From assembly GCA_947034895.1 (NCBI GenBank), contig OX344765.1, positions 19,349,001 to 19,413,000 on the forward strand: a stretch of 64,000 nucleotides of DNA. The letters run 5' to 3'. Every line of letters begins with the position of its first letter. Position 1 is the first letter of the stretch. A program made the translations under genes and the position numbers. Origin of the DNA: Rhytidiadelphus loreus (Eukaryota; Streptophyta; Bryopsida; Hypnales; Hylocomiaceae). Under the pieces are notes generated by a model that was given only the letters and a program-made list of their open reading frames with translations, ran no database searches and was not told the DNA's origin. Positions 26,801 through 38,300 of this stretch are shown here, in pieces.

Positions 26801-27115
26801 TGGTTGAACAGGACTGAAAAATTGTGTTTTAGTAATGTTGAACGAAAATGAGTTTCTAGATGGATAGTATTTAGATGAAATGTAGATGATTTATTGTACT
26901 TCTAATGAATGAAATGCATGTTTGGAATGGATCAAACTGGGAGGATAAATGGATGAAATCTGCATGATATGTTGCAATTTTAATGAACCTAGTGTACATT
27001 AATTTTCAGTATCATACTAGCATCTTCTACATCTCTGTATCTTTTCACATCTACATCTACATCTTCAAACTTCTTAGTCATGTAGAAGAGGCCTAAAGAA
27101 GATAGTCTTTATTGA
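23895..27115. other. Intergenic region
   Basis: AT-rich, no gene recognised. A weak possible terminal pair (AAGGTGGGCA at 25609 and TGCCCACCTT at about 25964) is only 10 bp long and is not counted as an element. Confidence 0.45.
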
Positions 27116-28469
27116 GTTAACCCATTAATGTCCGTGGTTGATTTGAGGGGCGAGTGTATACAATTCCAAAAAAGTGCCATTTTGTGCCCTCTTAATAAAT
27201 GTAATTTTAGATCGGATTGAATAGATAAATTCCATGGGATAGGTTCTTGAACCACACAAAAAATGAAAGTGATCCAACGGTTCACATCTTTGTAATAACT
27301 CTTCAAAGATTGATGTGCCATAAACAACGTTTGGTACTAGTGCAAAACTAGGGTTTGCTACAATTGGGCATAAATTTGCATAAATCATCGAAATTGACCC
27401 AAAACCTTTCAACTAATTCCTTCACACACATAAATAGTTGTCCTTTGAAATAAATCCGAATATGAAAGGCTATTTTAAGTTTGAACAAGCACAACTCACT
27501 CATTTTTGCACATTCTCTAGAAATTGGTTTTGTTAGGAGCTTATGAAGACAATCTAAATGCGTTCCTCTTTAACCCCTAACTGCCTCATCGACCATATAT
27601 GGTCGATCTGAAATTTCAGGCTCATTTTGAAGTGGGCAGTTAAATTCGTTTGCCCGTTTTAAATTTTTTTTTGGGCAATTTTCAGGGCTAACTATTCAAA
27701 ACTTTCATTTTTCACTGAAAAAGGTACATATTTGAGTGTTGAGAGGTCTCCAAAGCCATTTGTGTCCGTTAGTGGAAGAGTAAAGCTTGCTAATTTTACT
27801 TCATTTTTCAACTTTGAGCAATTTCACTTGATTTGAGATCTAAAAACTTCCACTTATTCATTTGCTTTGAAAATGGTCCCAATCAAAAGAGTAAAGTTTT
27901 TTCATGATTTTCACCATTGAAAATTTAAACAAGAAAGTGTTGATTTGGAGTTATTTGTGAATTATACTTATTAAAAAAATTGCATCTCAACAATTGCAAG
28001 GTGGATTGTGTAATGAGTTTAAGAGCTTTTCAAGTGATATTAAGTTTTTTGAAAGGGTATTTTAGTGTGCTAACACAATTTGTAGTTGTTCATGTCACTT
28101 CTAATCCCAAAAAGCTTTTATGTGCAAATTTTTGAAACATTGTGGAGAGGGACAACATATTAAAAATAGAAAACGTACATTTCTCTTATTATAATCTCAC
28201 AACTCTTATGGAATTTTGCACTCAAAATTGGTGTATATACTAATAAGCAAGCTCTTTAAACATCCATACGGTTAGATTTTGAAAAAAAATCATTTTGATT
28301 CAATGGAGATTACTATAAGCCCATGTTCTTTTTTCATGGGAAAAACACACTTGGAAAGGCTTAGGCACTTAGGGGTTAAGTTTTTGGAAATCAAATGTTC
28401 AACAAATTGTAGGAGACAAAAAGTACTGAAGTCGACCAAAAGTGGTCGACCGGTCCTTAATGGGTTAGC
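27116..28469. mobile_element. Non-autonomous DNA element, ~1.35 kb, with palindromes near both ends
   Basis: The left terminus GTTAACCCATTAATGTCCG and the right terminus, read on the minus strand, GCTAACCCATTAAGGACCG are inverted repeats of about 18 bp with three differences. Strong palindromes lie inside: the 20-bp perfect ATCGACCATATATGGTCGAT (27588-27607) and GTCGACCA-AAAG-TGGTCGAC (28431-28450), sharing the half-site TCGACCA. An inverted pair TTAACCCCTAA / TTAGGGGTTAA also brackets the interior. Interior frames are short and unrecognised. Confidence 0.55.
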
Positions 28470-31400
28470 TAAAATCCATGTCAATTATTATTTGTCTTGA
28501 CTCTTGCAACAACATCAAAAATTTCAAATTTCAATTGGCATATGGCTTCTATAGATTTAAAATGCATCTCAAAGCTTTCTCATGGGAAATGGGATTTAAA
28601 TTTCTTTGATAATTTGAATGATGAAAATAGAAGTGTTTGAAAGTTTTGTTAAGTTGCCTTAGCAACAAATTCATAGGTCTAAGAAACAAAAGATAATTAA
28701 AACCACCATGATATTGAAAGTGTCACATTTCAAACAAATTCTCCTAAAAAAAATTGTCAATAGATTATTTTTAATCAATTTAAAAGAATTTTTAATCTTA
28801 ATTTTAAAACCATAGTATAAAATAGTGGTAACAACAATAGAAGCTTAAACACTTTAAAATTGAAAACCTACAACTCTTAATTGTACATCAAATCCAAAAT
28901 ACCATTTCAAGTTATAGTTGATGAGAGGAAGGTACTAAGGGTATCTATGTGTGCTTATCACCAAGTTGCAACAAAGCTTCCAACAATGTTAATGAACCTT
29001 TGCTTGAAAAGAAATAATGTCCCTTAGTAGTTTTCTTCTCAACTACTGTTTAACTTCTATACGATAATAAGTATCAACTTTCAAATCCATTTCATAGCTT
29101 GCATGTCCACACAAATAATCATTAATTAAAAAAAATGACCTAGTAAAACTACTCTTTGGGAATATGAGATTCTAAAGTATACAAGAGAATTACAAATTTG
29201 CAAATTTCAAATTTTTGTAGTTTCCAACCCCTTGGTGAACTAGATACATAGGATTCCATTAGAAAGTTTCTAAAGACTCGTAAGGACTTATTATTAAGCT
29301 TGAAAACAATGATTGCATCAATATGGCCTAGTACTATATATAAGAAACTTGGGAAACCATCCTTTTTTGATGGAAAAACATGAATTCTCATGAAAGCATT
29401 CTTATTTGTAACCAACAACTACATAGATAAGGATACAATAAATTAATATAATCTAGTTTGTACTTGTAGTCCAATTGTACTACTTAGGATTTATAATTTA
29501 TGTAAGAACTTTTCCTAAACAACCAAACTATATGTGCATATATCTACATTGTCATTTTTAACCGGATTGCCATCATAATAAGTCAGTAATGACCAAAACA
29601 AAGTCAGAGGTTGATAAGAGTGATAAGAAGCAACTTCTCCACTTGAAGCTTTGAATTGGAACAAGAAATATAACCCCTACCCTAAACCAAGTACATGTAG
29701 ACAACAATAGCTTGAATTGCATATATTATGTTAGTAGAAGGGCAATCAAAGGATTGGTTTCATGACAACATACATGATATAACTGTTTGAAAGCATTTCC
29801 AAAGAAAAAATCATATGCAATGATGCTTAGTTGCTTATGGTTGACATGTATCTTGTAGCCTATATGTTGATCTCTAGATCAAATGTAGAAAAAAAGTAAA
29901 TCAAATCATGTGACTAGTGTGAATGAAAAGTATATTAGAGATATATAGTTCTACAATCTAAGCTACAAAGACTTAGGTAGTGGGTGCTATCCTTAGTGCC
30001 TCCTTTCTCAAGTAGACTCTATAATATGGACTTGTAACTAGTAAACAGTGACCTATATCTATTGATACTTGTATTTCTAAGGCATTAGATGGGATTGGGG
30101 GGGGGGCTAGAGGGCCGTTTCAGGCTGTTCCTAGCTCTGGGCCCCCAGGCCCCATTGAACGCGGATGCCAGATTTTTTTTTTCAAAAATAAATAAATAAA
30201 TAAATTTAAAGTTCTTAAAATGAAAAACAAAGTTAATTTTTTTTTTTTTTTAATTTTAAAAACGACGTGGTAGTCGCTTGGCCAAGTCAACAGAGCTTGC
30301 GAACAGCCAGTTTCGGGAGGTTCCCCACTTGAGAACTCACAGCCCTTTCCAGTAGGGAAATCACATCATATTTTATCAGTGATCCTATTGAGTTAGGGTA
30401 TATTTAGAAAGAATGATACAATAGGTTGATAATTGATGAATGAAATAGTCTTCAAAGGACCTCAAATTTCCTTCAATAGTTTGAACCAAGACAAGAGATA
30501 TCTCTTGCTTGGGGGGTCATTTAGAGTGTCCATTAGAAACCACATGCGAACAAAACTTTGGACCTCCTATAAACTTTTTGAATTTTAAATAAAACAAAAT
30601 TAAAAAATTTGAATAGATTTTCCTACTTTGAAAGTTTATGTTTTGAATTATTGATATTTTTATTTGTTAATAATAATTAGTTATAAATTTTTGAAGTAAA
30701 AAGATACACTGTAGAACTTAAAAATAACTTTCACACCCCTATATTATATAAGAAAAAATTGTCTAAAAAATGAACAAAAAATTCCTAAAAATAATTCATT
30801 ATTGAAAGCTCATTTTGAGTTGAATATTGACTCAATGGTCATCTAAATGTGTCCTCTATAATTATTTGAGTTGAAAAACATGCCATTTTAGTTCATTTTC
30901 AACCTCTTCTAGAAATCATTTCATATTTTATTTGAGTCGGAAATTTTGGCAATAGAAAGCTATAGTCATTATTAAACAATGTTCAAAATTTTAGGTTGAA
31001 ATTATAGTTTATTAGAAACCACTTATTCGCACGTGGTTTGTTATAGTAGAACTAAGTGCACCCCTCGAGATCTCTTGAAATAAAATCATCAGTAGTTGTG
31101 AGCATTTTATCTTCACTATTGAGATGGAACAAGTACAACCGGGATTTTTCACCTTTTAGTGTTAAACTATTTAAGGCGAGTGTCTAAACATTGTTTACTA
31201 TGTTTTTCAAGCAATGGAAAATTAATTGATTACTAATTGCTTTAAATAGTTCAAATTACAAAAGAAATAGGTTCAAAATGCAATAGTTGACAAAGTTAAT
31301 TGTTTTGGCCTAACTAAGCCAATTATGTGGTCCGATAATATGGAGTTGTCAAAATCAAAGGTTGAATATTCTTGGAGTTGACCTCCAACACGGTTCCATT

Positions 31401-33380
31401 GTCCATAATTTGAATCCAAATGGCTTCAAGAGGTCCTCCATGCTCCATCTGATTGATGTTTTGGTTAAAATTTGTTTTTTTGCTCACTTCTTAATTAGAA
31501 ATTTATAAATAACAATAGAATTCCAATCCATACTCTAAACTATCTCTTTTGCTTGTTTGTTTTTCTTTTCTCCCTTCCACTTCTTTTTCTTTTCTCCCTC
31601 CTACTTTTGTTTCCTTCTCTTTTCTTTGTAAATCAAAATATTTGACTAAACTACACCTACTTGTATACTAATTGACTAAAAGATCTAATGTTTTAAATGT
31701 CAACTACTTCTTCTAAGAGTATTCTAATGTTTCCCTATAATCAATGATTTTTTTTCTTTGCTACAAAGTCAATGATGGAATAAAAGTCTAATTTCTCCAT
31801 AATATTTTAACTTGTACTCACTATATCAAGAAGAAAAAATACGTTTGATCATACCATTACACTTCTAAGTTTGTCTCTCAATCTTTCTCCAAATGAATTT
31901 TTTCTTCATTATATGTAATTAAAAGAGGGTCTTAGCCTTCAGGTTCCATCACTTCTCTCTCTTTTCCCTGAGCTTTGCAATCCCTCCTTCTCTCCTTGAA
32001 TTATGTAAGCATTGATTGTTGGCTTATACTTGGCCTATTGCTCAAATTTGGCTTGCTACTCATTGTGGGCACTTATTTGGTAAATAGACGAACACAACTA
32101 GGTTCTTTGGATTGTGGGTTGATTTCTATTCTAGTGGATGCCTAACATCGGTCTATTGTGCCTTCCAAGCAATGAAACTTTGCTAAGTCACTTATATAGA
32201 CTAATCAATAGGCTATAGTGATTCTAAGGGTAGAATTCTATTGTCCTAATATATCTATTCTAAGTGGAAGATAACCTTATGCCATTTTTGAAAACATAAG
32301 ACTTGTCAAATTTGAGAGTTCCTATAAGAAATTATAAGCAGATGAAGTTTGGCCTTCGAGCGGTGCTTTAAATTTCATCCATGCTTTTCTATGGGCTCGG
32401 AATTCCAATTTGGTGTAGAACTTGGGCTATGGGCCTGAATTTCTATGATTTACTTAAATACTAAATTTTGACTTGGATGGATGAAATCTCCTAGGGTTCA
32501 TCCATTATCTGTCCCAAACTTCATCTGCCTATATCTTTTTCATCATGACTCCGATACCTACATATTTCATGTTTTTGGAAACCTCTTGACCTCTAATTTA
32601 GGATTTTTTTTTCAAATATGACCTGACCAAGGTCCTACTTGCTTCTAGTCTTGGGCACTAATTGACAACTACCACTTACGGAAGTTTAAATGGAGATCCG
32701 CAATTAAGTTGTCCAATCTTCCCTTGCCTACTATTTGTAGAAATTTTGGCCGACTTGTTCGATAAATTTTGGTTCATAGATGATTCCATTTTACAAAAAG
32801 AGTCCTATCTTTTTCTTTACCTCCTTTCTTCTACCCATTTATTTTCACTCTATACACCGTGTCACATTAAATGGTGGTGGTTGGAGGACTACCAACTATC
32901 TCACGTGGCCCTAGGCTTGGGTTAATCACCACTTACGTTTTGAACTACTACCTTACGTGTCTGTTATCCAAAAGCTCATCTAATGGTAGAGGGATGTTCT
33001 TGACATTTCTCCCTCCCATTCTATCTCCTTAGTCCTATCCTATCTGTACCTCCTCCTTTCTACCTTCACTCCATTCTTGCACCTTGAAGTATTCTACTTT
33101 GTTGTTGATGTTTGAATTGAGGGTTGTAGATGTGAGAGTGGTGGTAGTGAGGCTTCTCTTCTTGCCTCTAGGATTAGACCTTGTCTTTCTTCATGTGCAT
33201 CTATTCTACTTCTACTTCTACTTCTATTTGCACCTATTCTACTTCTATTTCTAATTGCACCTATCCTATTTCTACTTGTATCTCTTATGTGCACATATTC
33301 TACTTCTACTTTTATTTCTATTCCCTTCATTTTTTTTCTTAATCAATCAATAAATTGGTAACGAACAAAAAAAGAACAAT
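28470..33380. other. Intergenic region with simple repeats
   Basis: No gene recognised. It includes polypyrimidine stretches (31555-31630) and a degenerate (CTACTTCTATTT)n tract at about 33190-33320, whose open frame on the minus strand (Arg/Ile-rich) is a repeat artefact. A MITE copy at 30085 is listed separately. Confidence 0.5.
30085..30370. mobile_element. MITE (family A, copy 3)
   Basis: Starts TTAGATGGGATTGG and ends with GGGAAATCACATC, an imperfect inverted repeat of the start. It contains GAGGGCCGTTTCAGGCTGTT, ACGACGTGGTAGTCG and GAGAACTCACAGCCC, in the same order as related blocks in the copies at 21.3 and 22.1 kb. Non-coding, with A-rich and T-rich runs inside. Confidence 0.55.
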
Positions 33381-33550
33381 ACCCAAAGGAGGCAGTCTAG
33401 TCTGCTGGGTTGCTGGTTCTACTAGTTGCTTGGTCTGTTGGGTTGCCAACCCATTGGATTGCCGGCTCTACTAGTTGCCAAATGAGGAATGCTGGTATGT
33501 GAGCAGAGAGCGGGAGCAGAAAAAAGTAAGCACAGAGCAGGGATTTTAGG
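33380..33550 (-). repeat. Candidate left end of a large element (GCTC-rich terminal repeat family C)
   Basis: Contains GGTATGTGAGCAGAGAGCGG, which on the opposite strand is closely similar to CCGCTCACATACTAGC at about 48.94 kb. Around it are repeated GGGTTGC and CTACTAGTTGC words. Minus orientation here faces the plus-oriented copy at 48.88-49.08 kb, as expected for the two ends of one element. Confidence 0.45.
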
Positions 33551-34159
33551 GAAAAAAATCCCTCCTTAGTCCTGCTACTATGAAAAAGGGTACCTAAAAC
33601 CGTGTAATCAATTTGTCTAAAAAAGTTTGAAATTGAATTTTTTAATCCAAATAGGACCTAAAGCCGTGGGATTTTAGAAGCTTAGACCTAATAGTTATAT
33701 AGTGTAAGCATTATACTTATTAATTTTCAGACATTTAAAGCCTTCTACAAGAGTAGGGAGCAGATTTTGGAGAGCCAAAAATAGTGTATTATAGTTTAAT
33801 TTATGAAATATGAGAGACCCTATTATCATGTACTTGTCATTAGGATTTAATTTTTATACTAAAAGAACATGCATAACATTGGATTTAAAAAAATTAGAAT
33901 AACTAAAAAAATGATGATTAATTGCTTTAGGAAAAGTAGAACATCTAATTCCTTGGTTTAGAGTCATTTAAATCTTACAATAGAAAAATGAAGTAGTTTC
34001 AAAGAGATTGAATGAAAAACTATAATAGTACAATACCATCAAATAAATGATATATATAGTTTTGGCATGATATTGCAATTGTGAAGATTATAGGTAGTTG
34101 TGAAACATTTACAAACAAATCTTTTCTTTGAGAAAATGCATAGAAGAAGAAATTAACTG

Positions 34160-35127
34160 TAAACCACCCAAGGCCTAATCATGTAAAAAAAAACTTTTTT
34201 TTTTAGTGTGATAAGTCTAAATGTTAGCAAGGTATGAAAATCTCAATTGTACAATCTTATAGTGTGCATATTGATGATAATGTAAATCAAATTTGGGGTG
34301 ATTTGACTGCACAAATTGGAAGATTATAATATTTTAGTATTGGAAAAAAATGGTGAAGTTTTCCTAAAAACACATTCGGACGTCAAATTTAAACCTTGAA
34401 CCTACTCAAATAAGGAAAAAAATGAACTACATAGTGATTCAAAACTAGAATATAATCACATTGGTGAAAGAAAATATCACTCACTTGACTCATCTTATCT
34501 CCAATATTAGTTCAAAATGTCAAAAAATAATAAAAAAAGAACACAATATCACATCTTTGGCTGAACCTCTCTCTAGTAAAATGCTTCTCAGTTTTCCATA
34601 ACTTCTTAGATTGTTATGAAATTCTTACCACAAAAAGAAGACTAGTATGTGCAACCATTCCAACAAAAATGATTGAAAACGGACATTGTATGAAGAAGAA
34701 ATAGGCGGCCAAAGTTCATTGTAACTAAAAAAATGACTGAATTTTAAACTTGAAATTGCTCCCAACCATTCAAAAGAACTTGGAGTGACATGAAAATTTT
34801 ACCACAATAACTAGATCTGAAGGCAAACCAAACACAACAAATTTTATTGAAAACGGACTTTGGAGGACAAAGATACAAGCCCTCAAAGTTGCAGCCTAAA
34901 AATGTCGAGTGCTGAATTGAAACTGCACCTGTGAACTTTGATTGGCTCTTACAAACTGAATACAAGTTCAATCAATCTGAAAATTTAACCACAAAAACTA
35001 GACTATTATGCGCAGCTTTTCCAACAAGTTTTACTGAATTTAAACATTGGATGCAAAAGTTATAGCACTTTAAATTAGATTGCTACATTGTGTGAGGACA
35101 CTATAATTGGTCCTCTTGGGTGGTTTA
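34160..35127. repeat. Repeat with 13-bp inverted termini, containing a 480-bp duplicated segment
   Basis: TAAACCACCCAAG (34160-34172) and its reverse complement (35115-35127) bound a ~970-bp segment immediately 3' of the ParB-methylase gene. Bases 34546-35025 are identical, as far as I can see by eye, to 38659-39138 inside intron 4 of that gene. Beyond the identical core, similarity drops on both sides. Confidence 0.65.
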
Positions 35128-35313
35128 GGGTTAAATACTCACAAAAAATAGAAGAAATAATACAATAAAATATGTATGTCACTTAGATATATCATTCAAA
35201 TTTGAGAGCATACAACTAATTGTGTGCATAATAAATATATTAAAGCAAATGCTATAAAACTATCGAGCAATTTTGAGCCACAATAGTGAAATATATTGAA
35301 AAATGAAAACCAC

Positions 35314-38300
35314 TCAAAGATCATCACTAGAAGTTGAACCTTCAATTTCAAATTCCTCTCCTTCACTTGCCTCTATATCCAAGAACTTCTTTACCTTTGG
35401 ATTGTATTGAAGTTTGCGTTGATTTGCTATTGGTGATGGGGCGTCAATGTATGCTTGAGCAATCCTTTCTGCATAAATTGGGAGATTGAAATTGAAAGGT
35501 GGACTTCGGTCATTTGCATCTTGCACTTGCTCTACTATAGCACTTCTACAAGACCAAAAAAAATTGGTCAAATATAATGTAGAAATCATTTAAGTATATA
35601 CTCATAAAGTAAAAAATGGTGATAAAACAAATGAATCACAACTTACGCACAAGAAGTGAATCGATTCCTCTTTGGCTTCTTTGTAGGTGGCTGATCAGAT
35701 GGTGGAGTAATGACTCTGCCCTTGCTTTTAGGAATAGAGGCTGTGATAGGGGCAAATGGAGCAATTATAGCCTTGAAAATGAGAGGATCATCTTCTAAAG
35801 CCAGGATGTGTCGTCCAGTCTCCAAACAAGCCTTGATGGATGAGCCTGATAGAAAACAAAAGATATATGAATAAATCATGAAAATTGAGTTCTAAAGAAT
35901 GATGAATAGAACTTAAATTTGTAGAAAAAAAAAATACCTGTTGCAGCTTTGCAATCAAAGACAATATCTCCAGGCTTGCAAAATTGTAGGATGAGATCTC
36001 GCATGAAGGGTAAGTTCTTCTCACGTGGACCTCTCCATGGAACTTTCTCATTCATAGAGAGGTTTTCAATGTCCGTGAGATTGAATAGAGCATCGTTTTT
36101 CTCTAAAGGCTCACCATCATAAGAAGAGTCACGATTTTCTTGGAATGAAAACCGTGAAGGAATCTCCCGTCGAATGAACAACTGAATCCCAAATTGAACA
36201 GACTGGAAACATTGAAAAGTTGAATATTAGAAAAAAAATTGTATTTATAAAACCATAAATTCAATGCAAGCATATAGAATTAAATTCAACCATTCCTTCA
36301 AATCCTTACAAATGCTCAAAAACTATTTTGCAAATTCTTTGATTACCGTCAGTGATGGATCGCGTGCAGATGCAAGATGTAGCTCATTGATCCCCCACCA
36401 ATCTTTGGCCAACTTCATGTCATATTGGTCGGCCAACTCATCAACTTCCTTTAGCAAATTGCGGTCATCGCAATGTATAAGTAGGAGGGCACCGTCATCA
36501 TGCAAATACATATCAGCCATCTCAAAGAGAGTCTCAACATAGTTCTCTGTGCGGGTGTTCCAATCTAGAATCGAAGTTGAAATGCCTGGAACAGGAAGGT
36601 TCTCTGGAATGTCTGCAATGATCAAATCAAGCCCTGTATGCTTGTACTTCTTGCAAAAGTTGGATGTGACAGTACGGTTGTGAGAAGCGCTAATCTGTAC
36701 ATTTCATAATTATGAAGTTAGAATTAAAACTTTCAAAACAATGGCATAGAAAGGAAAATGTTGGAATTAGGTTTAGAATACAATACCTTAGCTATAGTAT
36801 CATGCAACCTTATCCATCGAGGATTAGGGCCATTGGGATCTTGTAAACTATTCAAGAGAGTGATGAGAGAAGTGCACTCTACAAAGACATGAAGAGAGTG
36901 TTGAGGCTCTATCATAGAAGAACTAACTGAAGGAAACATGGACTGTTTCTTCTTGCGAATTTGGTTACCAATCCCATGATGAACATTGGATAAAGAGGAA
37001 TCTGGAGCAAAGGTTGCAACGCCGTCATCATGACCTTGGTCTGACATGGGGGTAGTCTCATGACTATCTGAAGGCATGGCTACAAGCTCATTTGCTTGAG
37101 ACTTCTCTCTTTCAGCTTCTTCTTTCTCTGCCTTCTCTTTTGCCACCCTCTCCATCTCTTCCTTCTCCGCCTTCTCTTTTGTCACCCTCTCCATCTCTTC
37201 CTTCTCCTTCTTTGTAAGTCGTTTTTTCTTCGGTGGCTTGTCTTGTGGTTGAGCTTCTTTGGGGTTTACTTCTTGTGCATCGTCAGGGTCAACAAGAGGA
37301 AGCTTTCCATCATCAAGAGTTGTCCTCTCAACAACCTCTGAATCGGGGGTGTAGTTCCGGTGACAATCAAGGTACCACCCTCCCGCTTCCAAATGTGTAG
37401 CTTTGAATTTCCTCAATTGCTCAAATGTAAACATGCAAAGATCGGAATCTTTTTGCAACCAAGAAAGGAAAAAGGGCGGTACAGCTTCAGCTGAAATTGC
37501 TTTCTTGGATAGTAAGACTCGCATGAAGTACCTAAAGTAGAGGTGAAAAATGTTATATAATTAAAAAGTAGTTCATGAAACATAAAGAATAAAAACAAAC
37601 AAAACATTTTCATCAACTTTTGGAAGCAATGGTAACAAATAGGGACCAAAATATAATAAACAATAGAAACTAAATAATGAAAGACCAAAGCAATTACACA
37701 AGTGTAGTAGTTTGGATGTATGGTATTGGTACCTGTATACAACGCGCCTCACTGCACTATCAGTTCCAGGGAACCCTTTGAATACAGATTTTTTGGTATA
37801 AAGCTTTTGATCTTTGTTTCCAAAGAATGGGATAAAAGCTTTGTCCCAAAGAAGAATGCGCCAACTCTCCACGTAATCAGAGGGTTTTCGAACACCTTGT
37901 ATAGTCCAATCTACAACAATGTTGTCGTCTTTGCAAATATTTGTAACCATCTTAACAATTGCCTCTTCCATCTGTTAAAATGAAATAGAGAATGTTTAAA
38001 ACAAAATAAAATGAAACCATGATAACTGTAAGAGACAAATTGATTGTTGGTCATAGTACAATACCTCAGCCCAAAATGATGCTTTGTTGATCCAAGAATC
38101 CCAAAAGAGATCCTTATCTTTGGACCCAGGAAAACGATAAGATTGTCGAATAGTCAATGAAGATGCATTCCACCAACGTAACCACCGTGCCTTGTGCTTT
38201 GCTTCAACGTTAGCAGTAGCAATTTTTTGAAGCTTCTCAATTGTCATTTCGGGAACTGGATTCTCGCTGAAATGACGGTCAATCTGAGCATACAAGAACA

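Noticed and set aside
33094..33330. Arg/Ile-rich frame of 78 residues on the minus strand
   Set aside because: Produced by a degenerate (CTACTTCTATTT)n repeat.
34744..34971. A 75-residue frame repeated identically at 38857-39084
   Set aside because: The identity comes from the 480-bp duplicated DNA block; one copy lies within an intron, and the peptide has no recognised motif.
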